NCBI GenBank assembly: GCA_964458805.1
Contig: CAYWKH010000020.1
Span: forward strand, 1-23,732
DNA length: 23,732 nt
Origin: JAAYLU01 sp964458805
GTDB lineage: Bacteria; Synergistota; Synergistia; Synergistales; Aminobacteriaceae
Direction: 5' to 3'
The notes under the pieces were generated by a model. It searched no databases. It was not told the origin of the DNA and worked only from the letters and a program-made list of their open reading frames with translations. Each line of letters opens with the position of its first letter. The first letter of the stretch is position 1. This document shows, piece after piece, positions 1 through 6,664 of this stretch. Position numbers and translations under genes: made by a program.

Positions 1-1
1 C

Positions 2-151
2 GCTCTGGGCTCAGGCGGAGTTCCCCTGGTCACGGGGAACAAAAGACACTACCCGGTGCCGCTGTTGAAAGAGCACGGCTTCGAGGACGTTCAAGTTTTA
101 ACGCCTGACGAGTTCATGGCTCTGTGGCCTCGTCTCGTCGAGGATCAATAG
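2..151 (+). CDS. PIN-domain protein, C-terminal end only
   Basis: This is the last 49 codons of a gene that begins before the window. The frame opens at base 2 and ends at TAG 149-151. The visible peptide carries GGVPLVTGNKRHYP followed by a C-terminal tail with LLKEHGFEDVQVLTPDEF. That is the usual end of the VapC-like/COG1569 PIN family (putative RNases, often toxins of toxin-antitoxin pairs), where a Thr-Gly-Asn/Asp sits at the last acidic position of the active site. The other catalytic acidic residues lie outside the window. If it is a toxin, its antitoxin should lie upstream, out of view. The family call rests on a short stretch. Confidence 0.6.
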   Translation, partial: ALGSGGVPLVTGNKRHYPVPLLKEHGFEDVQVLTPDEFMALWPRLVEDQ

Positions 152-301
152 CCGTGTATCCTGGTACTCCGCGAACATGGCGTCCGGGAATTTCTCGTTC
201 TCGCAGGCCTTGTACTCCAGCACACCGATGGGGAACATATGCGCGGTCTTGGTGTTCCTGCACTCGACCAGAAGCAGCTCGTCCCGCTCGTGCTCGAGCA
301 T
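98..301 (-). CDS. Small unknown protein, convergent with and overlapping the PIN gene end
   Basis: A 67-codon reverse reading frame from ATG 299-301 to a stop at 98-100. Its 3' end overlaps the PIN gene by 54 bases. The same frame stays open upstream to about position 358 and there encodes a charged, helix-forming stretch (FEELTRDVERLRTELS), so the real start may be a non-ATG codon or the gene may have lost its beginning. The middle, with DELLLVECRNTKTAHMFPIG and LEYKACENE, resembles from memory short coiled-coil hypothetical proteins of anaerobes, while the last 30 residues look unrelated. It may be a fragment. No function can be assigned. Confidence is low because of the overlap and the missing ribosome-binding site. 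Confidence 0.3.
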   Translation of the reverse strand: MLEHERDELLLVECRNTKTAHMFPIGVLEYKACENEKFPDAMFAEYQDTRLLILDETRPQSHELVRR

Positions 302-461
302 CGAGAGCTCCGTCCGAAGCCTTTCAACATCCCTTGTCAGCTCTTCAAAGTCCTTTCATCGACGGCAAAGGACGACTCGGTCATACTCAATCGCGGCATG
401 CGGGCGGCTCCGTAGCGCAGAGGCCGAATTTTCGCCGAGATGCTAATTGCTGTCCGTCTTG

Positions 462-470
462 TGCTATATT
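462..470 (+). promoter_or_regulatory. Extended -10 promoter before the dehydrogenase gene
   Basis: TGCTATATT fits the extended -10 form (TG, one base, then a TATAAT-like hexamer) and lies 31 bases before the ATG at 502. No good -35 hexamer is visible, as is usual for extended -10 promoters. A clear ribosome-binding site, AAGGGAGGG, lies between it and the start codon. Confidence 0.4.
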
Positions 471-501
471 ATTCCGACAGCGACACAAGGGAGGGATATT
501 C

Positions 502-1293
502 ATGGATTTTGGACTTGCGGACAAGACCGTCGTGGTGCTTGCGTCAAGCTCGGGCCTGGGAAAGGCCGTCGCGGGGGAGTTTCTCAAGGAGGGTGCCTCG
601 GTGGTTATAACGGGGAGGGTCGCCGACAGGTTGGCCGCGGCCTCGGCCGAGCTGGAGAGGGTCGCCGGCCGCCGGCCCAGGCATCTTCCCTGCGACATAA
701 CGAAGCCGGAGGACATAGCGAGGCTCGTCGCATTCGCCTCGGAGGAGTCCGGCTCCGTGGACGTCCTGGTGAACAACGCCGGAGGCCCTCCAGCCGGGAC
801 TTTCGATGACTTCGACGACGAAAGCTGGACGGCGGCCTTCGAGCTCACCCTATTGAGTTACGTGAGGGCCATCAGGGAAGTGCTGCCGCTCATGAAGAAG
901 AAGGGGTGGGGCAGGATTGTGAACTCCACGTCCTCCTCAGTCAGAGAGGTGCTGGAGAACCTGATTTTGTCGAACACGTTCCGCCTCGGCGTGATCGGCC
1001 TTACGAAGACATTGGCGTCCGAACTGGCCCCCAGCGGCATCCTGGTGAACGCCATCGGCCCCGGGCGTTTCGACACGGAGAGGATCAGGCAGCTCGACCT
1101 GGCCCTCGCGAAGAGGAAGGGACTGAGCTTCGAGGAGGTCAGCGCCGAGTCCTTCTCGAGGATACCCCTAGGTCGCTACGGCGACCCCGCGGAGTACGGC
1201 AGGCTGGCTGTATTCCTGGGCTCCGGTGCCAACACGTACATTACCGGCCAGACGATAATAGCGGACGGCGGCATGCTGCGGGCCGTTCCCTAG
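502..1293 (+). CDS. Short-chain dehydrogenase/reductase, atypical beta-ketoacyl-ACP-reductase-like
   Basis: A 263-residue Rossmann-fold protein of classical SDR length. ATG 502 was chosen because AAGGGAGGG lies eight bases upstream and the fold begins at once; the longer open frame upstream is not protein-like. The motif NNAG is at residues 91-94 and the end has the usual ITGQTIIADGG. Two hallmark sites are altered. The TGxxxGxG cofactor motif reads ASSSGLG, so its first Gly is Ala. The YxxxK catalytic pair is replaced by SNTFR (about 157-161) within LILSNTFRLGVIGLTK. A known SDR subgroup named as beta-ketoacyl-ACP-reductase-like (cd05344, from memory) has this LSNxxR pattern. An NAD(P)-linked oxidoreductase is therefore likely, but the substrate is unknown and the standard Tyr-Lys mechanism may not apply. 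Confidence 0.88.
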   Translation: MDFGLADKTVVVLASSSGLGKAVAGEFLKEGASVVITGRVADRLAAASAELERVAGRRPRHLPCDITKPEDIARLVAFASEESGSVDVLVNNAGGPPAGTFDDFDDESWTAAFELTLLSYVRAIREVLPLMKKKGWGRIVNSTSSSVREVLENLILSNTFRLGVIGLTKTLASELAPSGILVNAIGPGRFDTERIRQLDLALAKRKGLSFEEVSAESFSRIPLGRYGDPAEYGRLAVFLGSGANTYITGQTIIADGGMLRAVP

Positions 1294-1330
1294 GGCGCGG
1301 CGCTCAATCATGATAAAAGGAGTGTTGAAA

Positions 1331-1708
1331 ATGATCGACGAAAAACTGCTCGAGGTGATGACGACCCCGCCGGACGCCGCGCTTGCGATAGTCACACGAG
1401 GGGAGGACGGCCCCCACCTGGTCAACTCGTGGAACAGCTACGCGCGGACGACCGATGTCGGAAAGCTGCTCATCCCCGTCGGCGGCATGGCCGAGACGGA
1501 GAAGAACATCGAGAGGGACGACAGGATCCTGCTGAGCATCTGCAACCGCGAGGTTCAGGGAAAGATGTACAAGGGCACCGGCTTCCTGGTGAAGGGGAGG
1601 GCTGCATTCGTGAAAGAGGGGCCGGAGTACGACACGCTCAAGGCCGACTTTCCCTGGGCGCGCGCCGCGCTGGTCGTGACCGTGGAGGAGGCGACGCAGA
1701 CGCTGTAG
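1331..1708 (+). CDS. Pyridoxamine 5'-phosphate oxidase-like, FMN-binding split-barrel protein
   Basis: A 125-residue protein with the small split-barrel flavin fold typical of the PNPOx-like superfamily. Visible signs are the N-terminal PPDAALAIVTRGEDGPHLVNSW strand pair, LIPVGGMAETEKNIERDDRI, and the later GKMYKGTGFLVKGRAAFVKEGP strand region. Length agrees with stand-alone family members. ATG 1331 was chosen over 1310 because AAAGGAG at 1316-1322 is correctly spaced from it. It starts 37 bases after the dehydrogenase gene on the same strand, so the two are probably co-transcribed. Such proteins bind FMN or F420 and act in redox or detoxification reactions; the actual substrate cannot be read from sequence. 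It is not a true PdxH, which is considerably longer. Confidence 0.8.
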   Translation: MIDEKLLEVMTTPPDAALAIVTRGEDGPHLVNSWNSYARTTDVGKLLIPVGGMAETEKNIERDDRILLSICNREVQGKMYKGTGFLVKGRAAFVKEGPEYDTLKADFPWARAALVVTVEEATQTL

Positions 1709-1734
1709 GCAGAGGTTCCTTGAGCAAGCTGCCC

Positions 1735-2004
1735 TTACTTCTCTAGCTCGACAACCGGAATCAGGAACGAGGCCACGTACAGGTCGGAGTCCGACCGCAG
1801 AGCGTGCGTGGTTCCGGCGGGGACGTTGAACACGCCGCCGACTTCGAGGGGAACCTCGCCGTCCGCCAGCACGCCGAAGCCCGCGCCCGCGACGCAGTAG
1901 AATATCTCGTCGTGCTTGTCGTGCTTGTGCAGCGGGACCTTCTTGTCCCGGTCGATGTAATAAACGTTCGTCACGATGCTTTTTTTCAGCGCTTCGGTGT
2001 CCAT
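1735..2004 (-). CDS. Small cupin-domain protein
   Basis: An 89-residue single-domain cupin. Motif 1 is visible as PLHKHDKHDEIFYCVAGAGFG, which keeps the two His and the Glu that usually hold a metal ion. Motif 2, near VFNVPAGTTHALR, supplies the further His. ATG 2002-2004 was chosen because AAAGAGG lies just upstream on the reverse strand; an upstream in-frame ATG would add 28 residues unlike any cupin. It converges with the flavin-protein gene, 26 bases away. Family members range from sugar isomerases and dioxygenases to binding proteins, so no reaction is proposed. Confidence 0.82.
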   Translation of the reverse strand: MDTEALKKSIVTNVYYIDRDKKVPLHKHDKHDEIFYCVAGAGFGVLADGEVPLEVGGVFNVPAGTTHALRSDSDLYVASFLIPVVELEK

Positions 2005-2090
2005 TGGCGGCCTCTTTCGGTGTATTATCACCGGGGGGAATTCCCCGCTGTCTCGGAAAAGCATATCATGATCGCCAGGGAGGAGCAACG

Positions 2091-2669
2091 ATGATAATCT
2101 ACAGAAACGCCACGGCGGACGACATCGCGGGGGTGAGCGACCTCCAGAGGCGCTATCACATATCGTCCATCCGCGAGGAGGACAAGCCCGATGGCTTCGT
2201 CACCACCCTGTTCACTCGCGAGCAGTTCACGTCCCTGATCGAGCGGGAGAACGGGCTTGCGGTGGCTTGCGACGACGACCGGGTGGTCTCCTACGCCATG
2301 GCGGCGTCCTGGGAGTACTGGCGGGAGTGGCCGCTGTTCCAGCACATGATCGCCGACCTGCCGAGCATCGAGTACCTTGGGCGCGTGCTCTCGACCGTCA
2401 ACTCCTACCAGTACGGCCCGGTCTGCATAGACGGGGAGTACCGGGGGAGGGGAGTGCTGGAGCACATCTTCGAGTTCTCGCGCAGGCAGATGGCCGGGCG
2501 CTGGCCCGTCATGATAACGTTCATCAACAAGATCAACCCGCGCTCCTATGAGGCCCACGTCAGGAAGGTCGGGATGGACCTGATCAAGATGTTCGAGTTC
2601 AACAACAACACATACTACGAGCTCGGCTACGATATGAGCAGGCCCGTCCCCGGGACGAGGCTGGACTGA
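2091..2669 (+). CDS. GNAT-family N-acetyltransferase
   Basis: A 192-residue protein that starts IIYRNATADDIAGVSDLQRR, the usual first strand and helix of Gcn5-related acetyltransferases. The acetyl-CoA pyrophosphate loop is recognisable as DGEYRGRGV (about residues 115-123), matching the Q/RxxGxG/A motif, and is followed by a helix and the late strand ITFINKINPRSYEAHVRKVGM. ATG 2091 follows GGGAGGAG with good spacing. The start lies 86 bases from that of the divergent cupin gene. The acceptor substrate is not evident. It converges with the tRNA-editing gene, with 18 bases between their stop codons. Confidence 0.8.
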   Translation: MIIYRNATADDIAGVSDLQRRYHISSIREEDKPDGFVTTLFTREQFTSLIERENGLAVACDDDRVVSYAMAASWEYWREWPLFQHMIADLPSIEYLGRVLSTVNSYQYGPVCIDGEYRGRGVLEHIFEFSRRQMAGRWPVMITFINKINPRSYEAHVRKVGMDLIKMFEFNNNTYYELGYDMSRPVPGTRLD

Positions 2670-2687
2670 GCCCGAGCGGAGGGCTGT

Positions 2688-3209
2688 CTAGTGCGTCGGC
2701 GCGGTGACGTACTTTACGGCGTTGCCGCGCTCCGAGACGAAGCGCAGCACGTCGGCGAAGGATATGTACAGGGTCGCCGTGTTGTCGTTAGGGTGAACGC
2801 CGATTCTGTCGAGCTCCTTCAGGTCGCGGTCGAAGGCCACGGTGACCGCCCGGTCCGCGTCGTTGAGGACTCCGAGCGGGGTCACCTCTCCCTGCACCAG
2901 GCCGAGGTACCTCTCGAGCCTGTCCGCGGAGGCGAAGCTCAGGTGCTTCGTGCCCAGCTGGTCGGCCAGGTCGGCCAGGTCCGCGCGCTTGTCCTTGTGC
3001 AGCACCACCAGCCAGTGGGAGGGCTTCTTCTTCTGGTCCCGGACGAAAAGATTCTTGCAGATGGTCACGTCCTCGGCGAATCCGATCCGGTCCATGTCCT
3101 CCACGGTGTAGGCAGCGTCGTGCTCCACCAGTTCATATCGAACGCCCATCCTGTCCAGTTCCTCCAGGATCGCCCTGCGTGACTCGGCCTTCTCCTCCCT
3201 GCTCCTCAT
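2688..3209 (-). CDS. Prolyl-tRNA editing protein (YbaK/ProX family deacylase)
   Basis: A 173-residue free-standing editing protein of the YbaK/prolyl-tRNA-synthetase-associated family, which hydrolyses wrongly charged tRNA-Pro (for example Ala-tRNA-Pro) in the cytoplasm. Visible family marks are VRYELVEHDAAYTVEDM, the catalytic-lysine region CKNLFVRDQ, and VQGEVTPLGVLND, which is characteristic of the ProX branch. ATG 3207-3209 was chosen because GAGGGGGAG precedes it. A further upstream ATG at 3240-3242 lies on top of the likely -10 box and cannot be used from that promoter. The gene is divergent from the Ig-like protein gene. Confidence 0.87.
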   Translation of the reverse strand: MRSREEKAESRRAILEELDRMGVRYELVEHDAAYTVEDMDRIGFAEDVTICKNLFVRDQKKKPSHWLVVLHKDKRADLADLADQLGTKHLSFASADRLERYLGLVQGEVTPLGVLNDADRAVTVAFDRDLKELDRIGVHPNDNTATLYISFADVLRFVSERGNAVKYVTAPTH

Positions 3210-3240
3210 GGTTTCACGCTCCCCCTCTTGTTTGTATAGC

Positions 3241-3246
3241 ATTATA
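3241..3246 (-). promoter_or_regulatory. Probable -10 box for the tRNA-editing gene
   Basis: A perfect TATAAT on the reverse strand, 31 bases before the chosen start codon. No convincing -35 hexamer lies at 16-18 bases. It argues for the downstream ATG as the real start of the editing gene. Confidence 0.4.
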
Positions 3247-3271
3247 CAGCATGGATACCGGCTCGAGGGGT

Positions 3272-3277
3272 TATAAT
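3272..3277 (+). promoter_or_regulatory. Probable -10 box for the Ig-like protein gene
   Basis: A perfect TATAAT on the forward strand, 58 bases before the ATG at 3336. It stands back to back with the reverse-strand TATAAT at 3241-3246, forming a compact divergent promoter region. The -35 region is poor (GCATGG at 17 bases). Confidence 0.4.
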
Positions 3278-3335
3278 ACGCGCATGATGCAAGGCGCTTT
3301 GACAGAAGCGCATCTTGAAATTCGGAGGCGCCATC

Positions 3336-4289
3336 ATGAGCAGAATCAGGGTATTCGTCACCGTTGCGTTGTTGACCCTGTTAGCCGCCCCTCTGGCCGC
3401 GTCGGCGAACGGAGAGATCTGGCTTGACCGGGACAGCGCGAGGATCGAGGTCGGGAGCAGGCTCGTGCTCCACGCCGAGACCAGGCGCTCCGGCGATATT
3501 TGGTGGGAGACGAGCGACCACTCCGTAGCGGACATCGCACCCGGATCGCAGGGGCGCGACGCGACCGTGCGAGCGTGGCGGCCCGGAACCGCGACCGTCT
3601 ACGCGCACTTCACCCCCTACGGCTCGAACTCGGTCTTCACGGCCATCTGCCGGTTGACGGTGATCGCGAACTCAAACCCCCGCCGGGTGGCCGCCGTTCG
3701 TCTGACTCCCGAGTCGCTGTCGCTGGGGCGAGGGGAGTCGCGAAGCCTGACCGCCGAGGTGTTCCCCGAGACGGCAGTGAACAGGGAGGTGGATTGGGAG
3801 TCGTCCGATCCCAGCACGATCGCGGTGGATCGGAATGGAACGGTCACCGCGCTGAGGCCGGGGCGGTCCTACGCGAGGGTCGTAACGAGGGACGGCGGCC
3901 ACCGCGCCGAGTGCGACGTGGAGGTGGTGGAGAGGGAGATCAGGGTGGAGGGGATAGTGCTGAATCACGCATCGTCCTACGTACTCGTCGACGAGACGCG
4001 TCATCTCTTCCCCTACATCACCCCGGCTAACGCGACAAACAAGAAGGTCTACTGGTCCACGTCCAACTACAACATAGCCTCGGTCTCGCGGACGGGGATC
4101 GTCGTCGGAGTCAGGAGAGGCATAGCGATAATCAGCGCTACTACGGAGGACGGCGGCTTCGTTGCGGAGTGCGAGATGGAGGTCAGGGATGGCTGGCTGG
4201 ACTTCATCGGAGGCTGCGCGACCTTCGGCGCGACCCCCGCGGCGCTCGTTCTCGTGATTCCGCTGGCTTGCCTGCTAATCAGAAGATAG
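3336..4289 (+). CDS. Secreted protein with tandem bacterial Ig-like (Big_2) domains and a Synergist-CTERM-like tail
   Basis: A 317-residue exported protein. Residues 1-24 form a signal peptide (RIRVFVTVALLTLLAAPLA, then ASANG). Three Ig-like repeats follow. Repeats two and three show the Big_2 pattern most clearly: AVRLTPESLSLGRGES, WESSDPSTIAVDRNGTVTAL and RDGGHRAECDVEV, repeated as VLNHASSYVLVDE, WSTSNYNIASVSRTGIV and EDGGFVAECEMEV. The first repeat (about 25-108) is more divergent. The last 30 residues hold GGC, a hydrophobic run and a terminal RR, the layout of the Synergist-CTERM sorting signal known from Synergistaceae (TIGR04564, from memory). The protein is therefore probably processed and attached at the cell surface. 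ATG 3336 follows GGAGG at 3323-3327; a TTG at 3315 is less likely. A terminator lies directly downstream. Confidence 0.85.
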   Translation: MSRIRVFVTVALLTLLAAPLAASANGEIWLDRDSARIEVGSRLVLHAETRRSGDIWWETSDHSVADIAPGSQGRDATVRAWRPGTATVYAHFTPYGSNSVFTAICRLTVIANSNPRRVAAVRLTPESLSLGRGESRSLTAEVFPETAVNREVDWESSDPSTIAVDRNGTVTALRPGRSYARVVTRDGGHRAECDVEVVEREIRVEGIVLNHASSYVLVDETRHLFPYITPANATNKKVYWSTSNYNIASVSRTGIVVGVRRGIAIISATTEDGGFVAECEMEVRDGWLDFIGGCATFGATPAALVLVIPLACLLIRR

Positions 4290-4306
4290 CAGCGACTCCG
4301 GAGTTC

Positions 4307-4340
4307 AACGGGGCGGCCTAGTGCCGCCCCGTTATTCGTT
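4307..4340 (+). terminator. Intrinsic terminator after the Ig-like protein gene
   Basis: A perfect 11-base stem, AACGGGGCGGC, pairs with GCCGCCCCGTT around a five-base loop (CTAGT), 17 bases after the stop codon. It is followed by ATTCGTTCT, a weak T-rich tail. The strength of the stem makes termination likely. Confidence 0.7.
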
Positions 4341-4373
4341 CTGCTCCCGTTCATGCCGGCCAAGCAGGGCACC

Positions 4374-4398
4374 GTCGTCCCGAACGTCGCGGAGCGGT
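4374..4398. repeat. Truncated copy of the palindromic dispersed repeat
   Basis: GTCGTCCCGAACGTCGCG here matches the left end of the complete unit at 4512-4603 over 18 bases, then diverges and abuts the next unit. It has no matching right end. Confidence 0.5.
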
Positions 4399-4400
4399 TT

Positions 4401-4490
4401 CTGTCATCCCGAGGCGGGTCTTGCCGAGGAATCTTGTTTTGAGGCGGCCCGGCGCGGGATCCCTCCTCCCTTCGGTCGTCGGGATGACAG
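4401..4490. repeat. Palindromic dispersed repeat, unit A (90 bp)
   Basis: The unit starts CTGTCATCCCGA and ends with the exact inverse TCGGGATGACAG. Its interior is GC-rich and includes GGGATCCCTCC. It carries no gene and no transposase. Length, end structure and a second unit alongside suggest a non-autonomous, MITE-like or extragenic palindromic repeat. Confidence 0.65.
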
Positions 4491-4511
4491 GGGGGCTCGG
4501 GGTGACAGACA

Positions 4512-4603
4512 CCTGTCGTCCCGAACGTCGCGAAGCGACGGAGGGACCCTGGCGTGGAGCCAGCTCGGAGCCAGGATCCCTCGCATTCGCTCGGGACGAC
4601 AGG
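4512..4603. repeat. Palindromic dispersed repeat, unit B (92 bp)
   Basis: The unit starts CCTGTCGTCCCGA and ends with the exact inverse TCGGGACGACAGG (13 bases). It resembles unit A in length, ends and the internal GGATCCCTC block. Between the units, CTCGGGGTGACAG at 4495-4507 looks like a leftover right end. The two units and the remnants fill most of the 400-base gap between the terminator and the tetR promoter. Confidence 0.65.
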
Positions 4604-4630
4604 CGAACTCGCGACGGGCGACGATCTCTC

Positions 4631-4659
4631 TTGACCGACCGGTTGGTCTGTGATACTAT
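4631..4659 (+). promoter_or_regulatory. Promoter of the tetR-efflux operon
   Basis: TTGACC at 4631-4636 and TACTAT at 4654-4659 are separated by exactly 17 bases, an ideal sigma-70 layout, 31 bases before the tetR start codon. The spacer contains a near-perfect palindrome described separately. Confidence 0.7.
4633..4648. promoter_or_regulatory. Candidate TetR operator 1
   Basis: GACCGACCGGTTGGTC is a 16-base palindrome with a single mismatched pair, lying between the -35 and -10 boxes. That is the classic position for a TetR-family operator that blocks RNA polymerase. Binding by the adjacent TetR is inferred. Confidence 0.5.
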
Positions 4660-4666
4660 CTCCATA

Positions 4667-4678
4667 CCGAACGGTCGG
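4667..4678. promoter_or_regulatory. Candidate TetR operator 2
   Basis: CCGAACGGTCGG is a 12-base palindrome with one mismatched pair. Its core resembles operator 1, its centre is 32 bases downstream (about three helical turns), and it lies next to the tetR ribosome-binding site. Confidence 0.35.
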
Positions 4679-4689
4679 GAGGTGGAATT

Positions 4690-5334
4690 ATGAGCGTTGA
4701 CACGCGGGGTTCCGTCGATGCGCGAGAGGCGCCGGAGGCGCGCGATGTGCGCGGGGAGATCATGGAGGCCGCGCGCGAGGGGTTCGCCATGAAGGGCTAC
4801 TACGGTGCCAGCATGGGGCACATAGTGGAGAGGACTGGCTTGAGCAAGGGGGCCATCTACTGGTACTTCCCCGGAAAGTGGGAGATGTACAAGGCCGTGA
4901 TCATGGAGCAGACGCAGAGCATGATCGACGTGATGATGCCGGAGGAGCTGTCGCTGCCCCGGGAGGAGTTCGTCGACTATCTGATAAGCAGGGGAGAGCG
5001 CCTGATCGACATGCTGGCCGATGACACGGTCAGCCGGCTGTTGTTCGTCCAGCTCTTGCTCGACGCAATGCGCGGCAGGGAGGAGATGGTGGAGTTCGCG
5101 GCGTCGCTTCGCGGGTCCATCACGGACGACGCGGTCTCGATGCTGGACGCGCTCTTCCCCGCCGAGCCGCTTCGGGTGGATTCTCTGTCGCACAGGGATC
5201 TGGTCAGCATGTTCGTCAGCGTCCTCAACGGCCTGATCATGAACCTCGAGCTGATGGTGAGCAGGGACGAGGCCAAGAAGAGCTGGCGGTTCCTGGCGGA
5301 GAGGGTATTCGGAGGTGCGAGTGGCGATGCGTAG
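4690..5334 (+). CDS. TetR-family repressor of the efflux operon
   Basis: A 214-residue regulator. The N-terminal helix-turn-helix is clear at about residues 23-70: IMEAAREGFAMKGYYGASMG, then IVERTGLSKGAIYWYFPGKW, the signature of TetR/AcrR proteins (recognition helix SKGAIYWYF). The rest is an alpha-helical ligand-binding and dimer domain with no recognisable ligand class. ATG 4690 follows GGGAGGTGG. Its end overlaps the outer-membrane-channel gene by eight bases, so repressor and pump are made from one transcript. By analogy with AcrR-type systems, a pump substrate probably releases it from the palindromes in and beside its promoter; this is inferred from position. Confidence 0.9.
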   Translation: MSVDTRGSVDAREAPEARDVRGEIMEAAREGFAMKGYYGASMGHIVERTGLSKGAIYWYFPGKWEMYKAVIMEQTQSMIDVMMPEELSLPREEFVDYLISRGERLIDMLADDTVSRLLFVQLLLDAMRGREEMVEFAASLRGSITDDAVSMLDALFPAEPLRVDSLSHRDLVSMFVSVLNGLIMNLELMVSRDEAKKSWRFLAERVFGGASGDA

Positions 5335-6664
5335 TTCGAGGGCGGCGGGGGCGGCGTTCCTTCTTCTGTTCTTTCTTTTCGGCGCTGCGGGGGCTGTCGG
5401 CGCGGCGGAGAGGCCGGTGTTGACGTTGGAAGAGGCCCTGGCCATGTCCAGGGTGAACAATCCCGTGACGGCGGCGTCGGCGGAGAGGATCGCCCAGGCG
5501 AGGGCGAGGCTCGACCAGGCCAGGGGGGACTCCCTGCCTAGGCTCGGTGTCTCCCTGCTCTACCAGGAGGTGCAGAACGAGCCGCGCTATCCGGTGGTGC
5601 CAGCCGGGTACGCGAAGGCGGGGTTCGAGAGCACGTGGAAGGCGGCGCTTACGCTTAACTGGCTGCTTTACAGCAGCGGGGCGGTGGAGTTCAACACGGA
5701 GTCGAGGCGGCTGGCCCTGTACGGCGTGGAGGCAAGGGAGAGGCGGACAGGGCAGGCCGTGGAATGGGGGACTACCTCCGCATGGTACGACCTGAGGCGG
5801 GCCGAGGGGAAGCTGTCCGTGGCCGTGGACGTGCTCGACCTGACACGGGAGCATCTTCAGCACGTGGAGGCGCTCTTCCGCAACGGGGTCGTCGCGAAGA
5901 ACGAGGTCCTTCGGGTGAGGGTGTCTGTCTCCGAGGCGGATCTGAACGTTATCCAGGCGAAGAACGCGGTCGCAGTCGGGTGGAAGGCGCTCGAGAGGGC
6001 GGTCGGGGTATCGCTCGAGGGGGTCTGCGACCTTCCGCCGAGCGAGGAGTTGCCGGAGGTGCCCGCCCTGCCGGAGGACGCGGTAGAGGTCGGCATGGCC
6101 AGGCGGCCGGAGATGGAGGCGCTCGAGCTGGCCGCTCGGTCGGCCACGATGGCCTCGAGGGCGGCGAAGGCCCAGGACGGGCCGCAGTTGATTTTGATGG
6201 GCGAGTCCTACTCCGCGGGGGACACCTTCTTCCCAGACAAGCAGAACGACTGGAAGGCGACGCTGATGCTCTCCTGGAGCCTGTTCGACGGGGGGGTATC
6301 GACCGCCCGGGCGCGGGAGGCGAGGGCCGCGGCGGAGGAGTTTCTGCTTCAGATGGAGGACCTCAAGAGGCAGATAGAGCTGGAGATCTCCGTGGCCAGG
6401 CTGAACTGCGAGTCCTCCCGCCAGCGGGTGGCGACGGGGCGGGCGATGGTGGAGAGCGCGGAGGAGGACTACCGTATGTCTCTGAGGCGCTACACCGCGC
6501 AGGTGGGGACGAACATCGACGTGCTGGACGCGCGGGTGGCCCTGTCGAATGCGCGAAACCAGCTTGTGGACAGCAGCTACGACCTGCTGAAGGCGCGGGC
6601 GGAGATGGAGTTCGCGATGGGGGTCATCGGCGAGGACCGGGGAGCGGAGGTAGCGGGGAGATGA
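5327..6664 (+). CDS. TolC-family outer-membrane efflux channel
   Basis: A 445-residue outer-membrane factor, the usual length for the family. An N-terminal signal peptide (about 22-25 residues, AAGAAFLLLFFLFGAAGAVG then AA) precedes the mature start LTLEEALAMSRVNNPVTAAS, the typical opening of OEP repeats. A long helix pair rich in Ala, Arg and Glu then a second similar half starting near LTLEEAL-like ARRPEMEALEL follow. The end, NIDVLDARVALSNARNQLVD, is a common OEP closing motif. ATG 5327 was preferred; the GTG at 5321 is equally possible, since GGAGG at 5311-5315 serves either. Its stop overlaps the adaptor start (ATGA). It should carry substrates across the outer membrane with the next two proteins. 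Confidence 0.88.
   Translation: MRSSRAAGAAFLLLFFLFGAAGAVGAAERPVLTLEEALAMSRVNNPVTAASAERIAQARARLDQARGDSLPRLGVSLLYQEVQNEPRYPVVPAGYAKAGFESTWKAALTLNWLLYSSGAVEFNTESRRLALYGVEARERRTGQAVEWGTTSAWYDLRRAEGKLSVAVDVLDLTREHLQHVEALFRNGVVAKNEVLRVRVSVSEADLNVIQAKNAVAVGWKALERAVGVSLEGVCDLPPSEELPEVPALPEDAVEVGMARRPEMEALELAARSATMASRAAKAQDGPQLILMGESYSAGDTFFPDKQNDWKATLMLSWSLFDGGVSTARAREARAAAEEFLLQMEDLKRQIELEISVARLNCESSRQRVATGRAMVESAEEDYRMSLRRYTAQVGTNIDVLDARVALSNARNQLVDSSYDLLKARAEMEFAMGVIGEDRGAEVAGR

Noticed and set aside
124..501. Upstream extension of the dehydrogenase frame to position 124
   Set aside because: The added residues are rich in Arg, Pro and Ser and unlike any SDR, they overlap the PIN gene, and a clear ribosome-binding site stands before ATG 502.
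1708..1733. Terminator between the flavin-protein and cupin genes
   Set aside because: Only a five-base stem (GGCAG/CTGCC) with a long loop and no T-run.
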